This document shows, piece after piece, positions 53,856-63,914 of a stretch of 64,000 bases of DNA. Source of the stretch: Hemerocallis citrina (taxonomy: Eukaryota; Streptophyta; Magnoliopsida; Asparagales; Asphodelaceae); NCBI GenBank assembly GCA_017893485.1, contig CM030363.1, forward strand, positions 83,058,230 through 83,122,229. Reading direction: 5' to 3'. Made by a program: the position numbers and the translations under genes. Position 1 is the first letter of the stretch. Each line of letters starts with the position of its first letter. Below the pieces are notes generated by a model. It did no database searches and was not told the DNA's origin. It worked only from the letters and a program-made list of their open reading frames with translations.

Positions 53856-55878
53856 TCAGACACCCTCAAGGTCTTCATCTGAGAATGTGACGGGTACTCC
53901 GAGGCCTTTAGGTGGAGGTGTGGCGTGAACCGAATTAACTTCCCTTATAAATGCCTTTCGAGAGGAGTTGGAGGAGTCCCCCATTAGGTCCTCCATGAAT
54001 GAGGTGTAGGACATGCTCCTCTTCAAATTCGGGCATTTCATCGCGTTCAGGACGCTTGTTAGCCCCCCAAGGCAGGGGAGGAATATTGGCTCGGTCCTTT
54101 CTCACGAACTTGGTCAGCTGCCCCCTCTGGATGAGGGCTTCTATCTCGTTCTTTAGGGCCCGACAATCATTGGTGTCGTAGCCATGGTCCCAATGATAGC
54201 AGCACCACTTCTCTTTGTCCCTCTTCTTGTCAGGGGTGTTCATTTTTGGTGCAGGAGGTATCACCCCCTCCTTCTCGACTTCCATGAGAACTGTGGAAAT
54301 GTTGGCGTTAAGAGGAGTGAACTTTTCAAATCTAGGAGGAGGTCGGCGCTGACCGCCATTGTCTTTCTGAAGCTTCTTGACCCCTTCTTCTTCAGTTACC
54401 TTTCTTTTTAACCCGGAGGTAGACCCTCCGAAGCCCGGGAGGTATTCGGCTTCTTCGGCCCGAATGTACTTCTCGCTCCTAAGAAGGAGGTCGGCAAAAT
54501 TATGCGAAGGCTTCTTGTCGAGGGAGGATCGAAGGTTAGAGGTGAGGACATTTGATTAGAAGGCGGCCGCCGCAACTGACTGGTCGAGGGAGGAGATGGA
54601 TCTTACCTCTGCAGTGAACCTCCTCACGTAGTCTTTCAATTTCTCTCCCTTCTCCTGGCAGAGCTGGAGTAACGAGATGCTGGTCTTCTCCGTGCGTCTG
54701 CTACTCACAAAATGAGTGATGAAGAGGGTCTTAAACTGTTCGAAGGAGAATATGGAGGACGGGGGCGAGGCGGGAGTACCATTCCTGAGCCGAACCTTTA
54801 AGAGTGGCAGGGAAGGTCTTGCACAGCAAGGCATCGGAAGCTTGGTGGATTAGCATGAGGGTTTAAAAGCTTTCGATGTGGTCCACGGGGTCTGACTCCC
54901 CGAGTAAGTTTCAAACTGCGGGGGTTTGAAACCTCTTGGGATAGGAGCCTCCACGATGGTTCGGGAGAAGGGATGTCTGCTCGGGCGGATGGTTCTTCCT
55001 CTTAACTCCTCATCCTTGTCTATTCGGCCGATGCGCCTCTCCGTCTCATGGAGACGGCGGTAGAGAGCATCGTCCCTCCGACGGTAGTCAAATGAGTCCC
55101 TAGACTCATCTTCATAGGAAGGAGAGCGGGGACTACGGCGATGGTAACCCTGGGAGCGGTGAAGACTAGGAATATGCTGTTGGTCGTTAGAAGCCGGAAG
55201 AGGAGTTATGGACCGATGGTGAGGACTTTGGACCCATGGGGGAGTAGGAACCCTTGGGGTATTATTGTTGTTGGGTCGTAGGTTGAGAGCTTACAACACC
55301 GTTGCTTGGAATTGCTAGAACTCGGCACGAGTGATGGGTGCCTCATCGTTCCTCGGATGTTGCCGACCGGCAGAGGAATGGGATCTTCTCCTGTGATGCT
55401 CGGGGGACTCTCTTCGCCCTCTTCGGGTAGGGGACCTTCTGTAGTCTCGGCGGTGAGGAGATTGCTCATCTGGACGTTGTTGGTGGGAGGCTCCCTCTCG
55501 GGCCTGCTTTTCATCCAGACGGCGGCGAAGATCCTCATCCTTCTGCCGATTGAGGATGGTATTGCGAAGGTCAGAAGCTCGGGGATTGTGGGAGGCCATA
55601 GAATCCGTAGAGGCATTGTGTATTGAGACGCGGTCCTGATGGAGAGGTTGTTTCTGCGGGTTGGGACGTGAGGCCTCTGCACCAGCATTTTAAGGACCGG
55701 GGGGACCCTTAGGAGGTTGTTGATTCTGAAGAGGAGGCTGTTCCTGCTGGAGAGGGTCCTCAGCTTGTAGAGGAAGTTGCCCCTGCTGCTGAGCAGGTTG
55801 GATGGGGACTTCCTGTTGCTGATCGACGGGGTTGGGTCCACGGTTGGACCCTCTGATTCTTACTTTCCTAGGAGGCAT
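53856..55878 (-). pseudogene. element H gag
   Basis: Minus strand. A Pro/Gln-rich N-terminus (55690-55878: PPRKVRIRGSNRGPNP, QQEVPIQPAQQQ), an Arg/His-rich part (55315-55599), the gag core (54556-54834: [34 protein letters not shown]) and a zinc-knuckle-like CCYHWDHGYDTNDC at about 54195 with a basic, Gly-rich tail. Co-linear with the gag of G, with shared phrases THFVSSR and NTPGKKR/NTPDKKR. Several frameshifts break it. Confidence 0.88.
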
Positions 55879-55930
55879 GACTGGGGAAGCTCTGATCTTT
55901 GGGAAGAGGAAGAGTTGCTATTCGTGGTGT

Positions 55931-55949
55931 TTCCCACAGACGGCGCCAA
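55931..55949 (-). promoter_or_regulatory. element H primer-binding site
   Basis: Minus TGGCGCCGTCTGTGGGAA, two bases inside the 5' LTR. The first bases match the 3' end of tRNA-Asp, but the remainder differs from the usual Asp site, so the primer tRNA is not certain. Confidence 0.8.
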
Positions 55950-56695
55950 TCTGTTACCGCTAAATCTGGTGTGGGGGCAAACAGATAGTATTTGTAGATT
56001 CTTGGAAAACTTGAATAGCAAACCTGAAACCTGTTTTGCCGGAGTTTGACTGTTGACTCCCGCCGTTCACCTGCAAAAAGTGCGAGACACCGGGGTTGAT
56101 CCCGGCGACTGTAATATCCCGGACGGATATTACAGTGTATAAATTATTATTTTATTATTATTTTGTTTTAATTCCAAAATTAGAATATTTTGGTAATTTT
56201 CACCCGGTTTATTCATAGACATTATCTGTACCCAGATATCAGTCAGTATACATCCGTCTTGTATCAAATTGATACCGTGATCTTCCGAACTAATAATAGA
56301 ATTTATTTTATTATTATTTCCGAGATTAAATTATTTTTATGCGGAGTATACGAAGATTTTCGGTATACAGACATATATGCGCACGTACGAGTGGTATGTC
56401 GATTAGTGCATTATACGAATTGTGTATTGTGTATTTTTGGACAACACTTGTCTTTGTTATGACAAAACCTATTAGAGTGTTAGGGTTTATAAGTGTTTAA
56501 TCCTAGGGTTACAAAGACATAAGGGATTAAGGGGGATTACTAGAAAATATCTCTCCCACACCACACCTCCACCACATAACACCTCCCTCCACCTCACCCC
56601 TACTTTCCCTAGGGTATGGCCGCCCCCCATATTATGGGGGGGCTTATGTGCAAATATGTAAGTGCACATTTGCACTTTCCACCACTCTCTCTTCC

Positions 56696-56703
56696 TATAA
56701 ATA
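56696..56703 (+). promoter_or_regulatory. TATA box of element D
   Basis: TATAAATA followed by CCCCCTTCC, the same string as in B (6328). Confidence 0.65.
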
Positions 56704-57839
56704 CCCCCTTCCTTCACCTTAGTCTCATTTTAGAAAGATCGAAAAGAAGAAAGAAAGAAAGAAAGGAAAAGAAAGAGAGATCACCATGCTAACTTGAGAG
56801 TTTTTATTTGTAGGGTTAGTAGGAGTTCTAGGAGCTAAGGAGGAGAGTAATCTAGTTCTTCCATCAAAGAAAAGAAACAAGGTGGGGGTTTCTCCATTGT
56901 TTGTTTGTTTGTTTGTTTGTTTATTTAAATGGTTGTTTGATGTTTCTTCTTCTCCTTACCTTCCTTGTTTTATTTTCTTTGGTTCTTTTGGATTGGATTG
57001 TGGTGATAGTGTTGTATGTTTGTAAATATTAAAAGTAATAACCACATGAAAAGAAAAGAACAAATGGTAGTGCTAATACACATAAAGATCGAATCTTTGT
57101 AGTAGTAGTGGTTGTTTTGTGGACTAAAATGACACATACATATGGACTTGAACATACAACCATTTTGGGGTTGTAGGACTTGAATATGGACTTGTACATA
57201 AAGCATATGAACATTTTATACAACCATTTTTGGTTGTAGGACTTGTATTAATCTTGGACTATAAAGATAAGCATATGGTTGGTTGAACCAAATAAAGGTT
57301 CTTACTTTATTTTATTATTGTTATTTTCTTTAATAATCTTAGAACCTAAATTAGATGTTAGTTTAATTGAGGGAAAAGAAACTAATTTAAATCACTAGTG
57401 GTAGAATGAATAAAAAGATCTTTTTTGATCACTAGTAATATAAAGATGCTAATAAAGATTAGTAGATATTTAAGTAGTAGAAATAAAGTAGTAGTAGCAT
57501 GTTGTTAAAATAAAGTAGTAGTGGTATGTTGTTAAAATAAAGAAGTAGTAGTAAGTGTTAAAAGAAGTAGTAGTAGATAGTTGTATGTTATGTTCTTGAT
57601 TAAATAAACTAGTAGTAGTAGTAGATAGTTGTAGATGTTTATGTATCTTCATGTTAAAACAAAGTAGTAGTAGTAGTAGATAGTTGTAGATGTTTATGTT
57701 ATATTCATATCATAAAGTAGTAGTAGTAGTAGATAATGGTAGATGCTTATTGTTATGTTCTTGGTTAAAATAAAATTGTAGTAGATGTTATGTTTCAATA
57801 AAGATGGTAGATGTCCATGCTTCATGCTAAGTTAGTAAG

Positions 57840-59615
57840 TATCATGCCTAGATAGTTGTAGGAAAAATCATGCACCATGTTAGATTGTTGTTCATGCTTG
57901 GTTAGTAGACACTCATACTTAGAATGTTGTAGGATTCATTCTAAAATTCCTACCATATTTAGATTAATTTATTTATGCTTAGAATGTTGTAGGATTTATT
58001 CTAAAATTATCTACCATGTTTAGAAGTATTATTTATGCTTAGAATGTTGTAGGATTCATTCTAAAATTATCTACCATGCTAGAAATGTTGTAGGTTAATT
58101 ACTAAGTAAATACTATGCTATCTAAATCTATCTATGCTTAGATGATAGTAGGAAAGTAGTAAATACCATGCTAGCTAAATTTGTCTATGCTTAGATGATT
58201 GTAAGAAATTAGTATACCATGCTAGTTTCATTTATCTATGCTTAGATAGTGTAGGAAGGTGGATATCATGATATATAAATTTATCCATGCTTACATGCTT
58301 ATAGGAAAGTTATACACCATGCTAGATCAATATTCATGCTTACATGATATCCATGCTTAGATAAGTATATGTTCATGCTATGTTACATGATATCCATGCT
58401 TAGATAAGTATATGTTCATGCTATGTTAGTAGATGATCATGCTTAATCATTATTCATACTATGTTAGTAGATGATCATGCTTAATCATTATTCATGCTAA
58501 GTTAGTAGATGTCACGCTAATTATTGTCTATGTTAAGTTAGTAGATGACCATGCTAATGATTGTTTATGTTAAGTTAATGGTATCCATGCTAATGATATT
58601 CATGCTTAAATTGAGGTAACTATCCATGGTTAGTTGTAGCGATTTTTATGTTATGTCCTATCCATGCTAGAATTGTCGCAGAAACTCATGCTATGTTGTA
58701 GGTTGATACTTAACTAGTATACGTGACTAGGATGTTACTAAAATGTACACCATGCCATATGTCAATGATAAAGTAGCATACCATGTCTAGGAATGAGGCA
58801 TACCATGCTAAAGTTTAAATGCATGCTTAGAATGTTGTAGGATTAATGTTAGAAGACCTACCATGCCTTGGAATGTTGCATGTTCATACTAGTTATATAT
58901 CCACGCTTGGGTCGTGGTGATTAGTCACGATAAGTAGTAAGCATTCACGTTCAAGTTATAACCCATAATTGACCGTAGTGGACTTCATGTCTAGATTGTA
59001 GTGGCCTTCATGCTAAGATTGACATAAGCACATCATATTCGTACTTAAGGGTATTATGTTGAGTGATTCTGTCATATAATTAGATTGCCGTAGGAAGATA
59101 CTTGCGATCGTATGCCATGCTTAAGGCACTACAGGTCGAAGTAATAAGGATTGGGAAGACCACTAGTAATAGTAAGATTGATAAAGGCTGTTATGTCGCC
59201 TTCGGTTCTTCCTTAGTAGAATACCGATCATAGACTATTAGTAGATTCTTCTGTTGCTTCTAATAGTATAAGATCGAGTTGCTAGTAAGCACGTTTGATT
59301 GCTTTTAAGATTGATTACCTGTATGGTTGTTTACATATGACTGTGCTCGTACGTGGCTCGACTGGCCCGTATGTAGCTGTGGGTCTCATACGTAGCTTAT
59401 TTGGCTCGTATGTAAGTTGTTGTCTCGTACGCGGCTCGACCGGCCCGTGCGTAGCTGTTGGTCTCATACACGGCTTATTTGGCTGGTATGTACGTTTTAT
59501 CTCCTACGAGGCCTGCCTGGCTCGTAGGTAGTTATTGTTTCATACGTAGCTTATTGGCTCGTATGTGGTTGTTACTCGTGTATAGCTTGTTAGCTAGTAC
59601 ACAGTTCGTTGTGCT
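57840..59615. repeat. element D minisatellite regions
   Basis: Two arrays: imperfect ~45-60-bp units (57840-58870) sharing ATGCTTAG, GTTGTAGGA and TACCATGCT, and ~78-bp units (59343-59610) rich in CGTACG and CTCGTA. Both lie in the putative intron, upstream of the acceptor-like site. Confidence 0.7.
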
Positions 59616-61555
59616 CGTCTAGGGTGATATTACCACCCTAAGGGCTATCGACCATCAAGACATATGTTGTCTTACCCTAAGAAACGATGGAGGAGTCACT
59701 CCTCAGGTACCATCAAATCTCAACCTGTTTAGGTTGATCAAGGACCGGAGTATAGACGGAATCCAAGTTCAGGGTAGTGGCCTGCATATATATTCGCATT
59801 GCCGAGGTCTTGGATCGGTAAGCCACGAACCGGATCCTGAAGGATTCTGGTAGGTCTAGGTTGAGCAGCCTAGTAGAGTTGTCTTACAAAGTCTAAATTA
59901 AGGCCTAGCATGTTGTGGTTATAATATTGTCCTCCCTAGGAGTGTTCAGGGCTAGGGACATTATTAGGGTAGTGACTTATAAAGATAATTACTTAAAACC
60001 TTTGCCGGAAGAGAGGAGTCGGTTGTAGGAGGCACCTTATGACTAACTCGTCCCTTGAGGCAGACCAGGTGGTGTTATTGGGTTGCACCTTCCTGTCAAA
60101 AGGAATACGTACGATGCCTTCTCACAAGTTGGGGACATGGGTTGCGTATCCTGATTGTTAATTCCTGAAGTGCCATGATAAGGCGGGCGGAGCTAGGGGG
60201 ATGGACCCCCGGAACTCTGTCAGGTTCTATACCAAGAGGGCGAACAGGCCATGGACTACGGTCCGACCAGGGGGCGGCAGGGGGCTCCCCTGTTAGCAGT
60301 ATCCCCGACGGTTCGTCAGGTTTTTGAGTGAGGTCCGGTAGCCGGATAGCAGTGGCAACATGGACACCACTGGCGAACTGCATTAGTGGGACTCGACCAC
60401 GTCTGCAACCTCATCAGTCATGTTGTATCTGTCAGGAACAGGTTGTGTACAATTAGAATTCATAACGCGGGTTCAACCCCTATATATGGAGAAAACAGCT
60501 TGAGATGGGGCGCATGTAGTATGGGATGCATGTTGCTTCGGAGACTTGCTGACATTAGAATAGGAAGCATTCTAGTTCTCTATTTAAATATCGCATTAGA
60601 GTCTAGTCATAGCACTCACGAACACTTAAACTACACTAACACCATTGCCATGTTTTGTATGTTGTTTGGGAGATTCGCTGCTTTGATATCAGCCTTTAAG
60701 CGTCAGTGAATACTGACGTCCCCACTTCCATAGGTACTGGATCGCCGAAGTACAAGGGCGAGATTCAGGAGGACTCAAGTCAAGGAAAGCAAGGAGTCAG
60801 TGTTATGTTTAGTTCCGCTGCAGTATACGTATTGATTATCTATTAGTTGAGAAGTACTCAAGTGAGAGTTACCAAGTGTTGTTCTTTATAACTTGTACTC
60901 TGATGTAATTTGTTGAAGGTTGTAATACTTGGGATTGTAAAGGTATTATTGTAACACTATTGTAATGTATTGCAGTTATATGATATTCAGACTTGTAATA
61001 CATTAGATGTTGAATAAAAGTTTTAAATTCTCCCTTTTTCTGTGTATTGTGACTAATTGAAGAAAAGGTTCTGGCTCGTGCCACGGTTTCCCAGTGTATG
61101 GAAATCGGGGCGCTACAGCGACGCACCCTCCGACGCTCAAGTCAGTAATCAGGAATGATTATGAAAGAGCGTAAATTGGCAAAAGATTTATTACCTCTTA
61201 ATGGTGGTGGATGGGGGATATTTATAGTCGCCTTGGGGATCAGATTAGGAATGTAATCTCTGTGATCAGATAAGGAATGTAATCCCTAATTCCTAGTGAA
61301 ATGATAGATATGAATCAGGGCCGTTGATTAGAATTAATCAGAAACCCTAATTCTATCCTGCTGGACCGGGTTCGCTGCAGGTTGACACCCGTACCCAGTT
61401 GAGACAGATCCGTTTTATGGGTTATTGGGCTTTGAATAAAGACCCAGTTCCCCTTTCAGACCCATTTGTAGATGAAATTACCATTTTACCCCTAGGCTTT
61501 GAGATCCGTGCTCGATTTGGACGATTCCGATTTAACCCCAATTTTAGCCATATCA

Positions 61556-61752
61556 CACGTACAACTCAAACTCTCCAATTATACACTTTATTTAAATCTA
61601 CCAATTTACGTGCATTACACGTATAACTCAAACTCTCTCATTATACTTTTTATATTACTTTAAAAAATCTGTATCTATTAACACGTGCCATATTATATTA
61701 CTTTAAAAACTGTATATTGATTAAAACGTGCATCGCACGTGTTAACTACTAG
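61556..61752 (+). mobile_element. Helitron, 3' part
   Basis: Ends in CTAG followed by T (61749-61753). The 6-bp-stem hairpin ACGTGC-ATC-GCACGT lies at 61726-61740, nine bases before CTAG, the standard Helitron 3' structure. It joins 35911-36021 when H is ignored. Confidence 0.7.
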
Positions 61753-62030
61753 TATAGGAAAAAGAGAAGTAAAAGCTACATAATTGAAAAGGGAGGAGGC
61801 CTCCTCCATGATATTGGCTTAGAAGGATATCTTGCCGCCTTCTCTACAAAGGAACATCAGCTGAAGAATTAAGGCAATCAAAGAAGATAGTTATTACTTT
61901 ATTAGAAATTTAAATTACCTTAATAGAAAATTTGGATCGTTAAAACTCCTGGCATTTCATGGACTGTTGGTTATTATAAGTAGTAGTACTAAGAGGAGAA
62001 ATTTGTCATCTGTCTTAGCCTACACATCTT
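61753..62030. other. non-coding flank of the Helitron
   Basis: No gene or repeat recognised. Confidence 0.4.
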
Positions 62031-62200
62031 GTTTTTTTTTTTTTTGAAGAAAAGGTGGAATAATGCCACCCTGTTTCATCAATAAGTAATTAATAAACAA
62101 CCCCGAAGACTCGGGAATACAAAAGAGCAGTACAGGAAATAAAACATAGCCCCCAACAAATCCCTGGGGGTTGGGTTACATCATCCAGCCTACCGGCAAC
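62031..62200 (-). mobile_element. LINE 3'-end fragment
   Basis: Begins with 16 T (poly-A tail on the minus strand, about 62031-62046) followed by AAGAAAAGGTGGAATAATGC, CACCCTGTTTCATCAATAAG and a CCGAAGACTCGGG hairpin, resembling LINE or SINE 3' ends in plants. No coding part; 5' limit uncertain. Confidence 0.5.
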
Positions 62201-62305
62201 TGATGAACACATTATTATTCACATTTAGAAGCAATAACCTTAATGTAAATGCACATTTAAAAGCTCTATATGTGGTATTTAACTCTTATTTTCTCTTTTC
62301 CATAG

Positions 62306-62665
62306 GAAACAGCTCAAGACAGCGAAACGAAGCAAATTCAGGATCTTAAGGATGAACTCAGAAGATTACAGAAGCATCAGTCGACTGGTTCTCCACAACA
62401 GGCGACTGGACAGAGAACTCAAGCTTACACAGATGTCTCGTCATAGTCGACTTACTCTCAAGGACAGTCGACTAGTCTGATGAATCATGAAAATACTAAA
62501 GTCTCGACACAGTCGACTTACATCCAGAGGCAGTCGAATGATAGGCGGCAGAGTAAACAGATAAGATATTCGAAGATTCATCCAAATCTAATTTCAAATC
62601 TATCTGAATCCATATTTATGCAAATCAAATCTAGAGACTGGGGTTTTCCAGGAGCACGTGGTTAA
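62306..62665 (+). pseudogene. coding-like 66-bp repeat frame beside a splice-acceptor-like site, unknown
   Basis: A pyrimidine tract ending in TTTTCCATAG (62305) is followed by an open frame starting ETAQDSETKQIQDLKDELRR (coiled-coil-like), then three 22-codon repeats in which each CAGTCGACT reads Gln-Ser-Thr. CAG codons fall at 62378, 62399, 62444 (now TAG), 62465, 62510 and 62531, i.e. alternating steps of 21 and 45. The one stop is a C-to-T change of CAG. It could be an exon, part of an element, or a minisatellite that merely stays open. Confidence 0.35.
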
Positions 62666-63888
62666 CAGATAAGGAAGGAAAGAAGAAAAGAGAAAGAAAT
62701 AAATCATCAAATCAAACAAAGAAGGAGTTTCCTGAAAAAGTGCAAAACCCTAATTCTCAGCCGTGTTCTATAAATATCAGAAAAGAAGCATCAACAGGGC
62801 TCTCTCTCTCGGTTGGCACTCTTCCAGGTTCCAAAACGACCGAATCACAAGAGTTTCTGAGCGTTCAAGTCATCAACAGGGGCATTATTCTATCGGCATC
62901 AAGGAAGGAGATAGGAGATCCAGTATTCGAAGGCAGTCGACTGTGTGACAGCCAGTCGACCTCATTACCGGACTTCATTAGTTTATTTCTTCTCCTTTTA
63001 TTCTTTTATGTTGATCATGTATTCAAACTTGTTGATTAATAAAAGTATTATTATGAGGAACTAAATTCATAGTTGGGTAGATTGAAGCCGTAGTTATGTA
63101 GTGCTATATTCTTCTGAACTCTTCTACTTTACTTATTGATTGAATCCGTTTGTATTGGTATAGATTGACGGTAATCAAACTTGTTCTCAAAAAGTCTGAG
63201 AGCAGTCGACTGAGGTGAGAGCCAGTCGACTGACAAACAGAGCTAGAGAATATCAAGTTTGCATTACTATCTATCTGAATCTGTTATACGAGCATATTGA
63301 GACGACCCGTATCTCGTGCCCGTAATTGTAACAAAGGAATCTTTAGGGGTTCCTGGTTCAATCAACTTAAGAGATCTAGATCTGATACCAATTTCTAGAA
63401 CCTTGAGTGTTTGTTCGTTTCCACTGATCTTATGTTTTCTTTAAGCACCACTTAGTAGATACCATGCTAAACACTTAATGAAAGAAACGAATTAGAGTAG
63501 ATACCATGCCTAATTCTTGGCCTAGGGAAACAATACTTTAAGGAGTAGATACCATGCCCTTGAAGTGAACAAACATGAGTAATAAGAAGAAGTTCAGAAG
63601 GTGACTTAGCATTACTGACTATTGGTGACAATCTAAACCCAACTACTTCATACATATTTGTGATTCAACACTCCTTCATTCAGTTTTAATCTTTTTATTT
63701 CTTTTAGACCGTAGAACAACTCTTTATGATTTTTATTCTTTTTATTGATTAGTAAGTTAAAGTCTACAATCTCTGTGGGATCGACCCTTGCTATTGCTAC
63801 GCTTTGTCAAACGATTCGTGCACTTGCGAGGTTTTTATAATTTGTGTCTAGTTTTATCTATTTATTTAGGTAGCTAGATTGCACAACA
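62666..63888 (+). repeat. 5' LTR of an element continuing beyond the window (distal part)
   Basis: The LTR end is placed at CACAACA (63888), seven bases before a primer site. TATAAATATCAG at 62771-62782 would be its promoter. The CTCTGTGGGATCGACCCTTG phrase (63770-63790) is common at the 3' end of Athila-like and some copia LTRs. Two more GTCGAC pairs at about 62936 and 63205 and three GTAGATACCATGC repeats (63453-63557) lie inside. The left boundary is not determined and may lie before 62666. Confidence 0.65.
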
Positions 63889-63894
63889 AGTTTT

Positions 63895-63914
63895 TGGCGC
63901 CGTTGCCGGGGATT
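63895..63914 (+). promoter_or_regulatory. primer-binding site, tRNA-Asp type
   Basis: TGGCGCCGTTGCCGGGGATT, complementary to the 3' end of tRNA-Asp as in many Athila/Tat gypsy elements; gag and pol would follow to the right of the window. Confidence 0.88.

Larger units (their letters stand above)
56110..61117 (+). mobile_element. element D: long non-coding TG...CA element in the LTR of H (5,008 bp)
   Basis: Starts TGTAATATCCCGGACGG, ends AAATCGGGGCGCTACA, exact duplication GCGAC (56105-56109 and 61118-61122). Layout as in B: TATAAATACCCCC at 56696, donor-like ACAAG|GTGGGGG at 56880/56881, acceptor-like ACTTCCATAG ending at 60733, TTGAATAAAAGTTTTAA near 61010. Internal repeats: GTTT-type run at 56900-56932, AGT-rich run at 57475-57740, degenerate ~50-bp units with ATGCTTAGAATGTTGTAGGA at 57840-58870, and ~78-bp units with CTCGTACGTGGCTCGACTGG at 59343-59610. 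TAGTATGGGATGCAT at about 60519. No convincing ORF in 5 kb. Confidence 0.88.
36022..61555 (-). mobile_element. H: Tat-lineage Ty3/gypsy element, 14.2 kb without nested C, D and E
   Basis: LTRs of 591 bp at 36022-36612 and at 55952-56109 plus 61123-61555 (split by D; also 591 bp), with exact duplication CACGT (36017-36021 and 61556-61560). Minus orientation: primer site, gag, protease, reverse transcriptase, RNase H, a second archaeal-type RNase H, integrase without chromodomain, 117-bp repeats, an oppositely oriented gene cassette, long tandem repeats, polypurine tract. Dual RNase H, long 3' region with tandem arrays and antisense ORFs are known marks of the Tat/Ogre branch. Nested insertions: C 37981-40940, E 48582-51913, D 56110-61117. 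Coding parts are damaged but well recognisable. Confidence 0.93.
55952..61555 (-). repeat. element H right (5') LTR, split by element D
   Basis: Pieces 55952-56109 and 61123-61555 total 591 bp, equal to the left LTR. Starts TGTTACCGCTAAATC, ends AGCCATATCA; TATA box on minus near 61218-61230. Confidence 0.92.

Noticed and set aside
59295..59531. Short plus-strand frame in element D
   Set aside because: It arises from the 78-bp CGTACG minisatellite.
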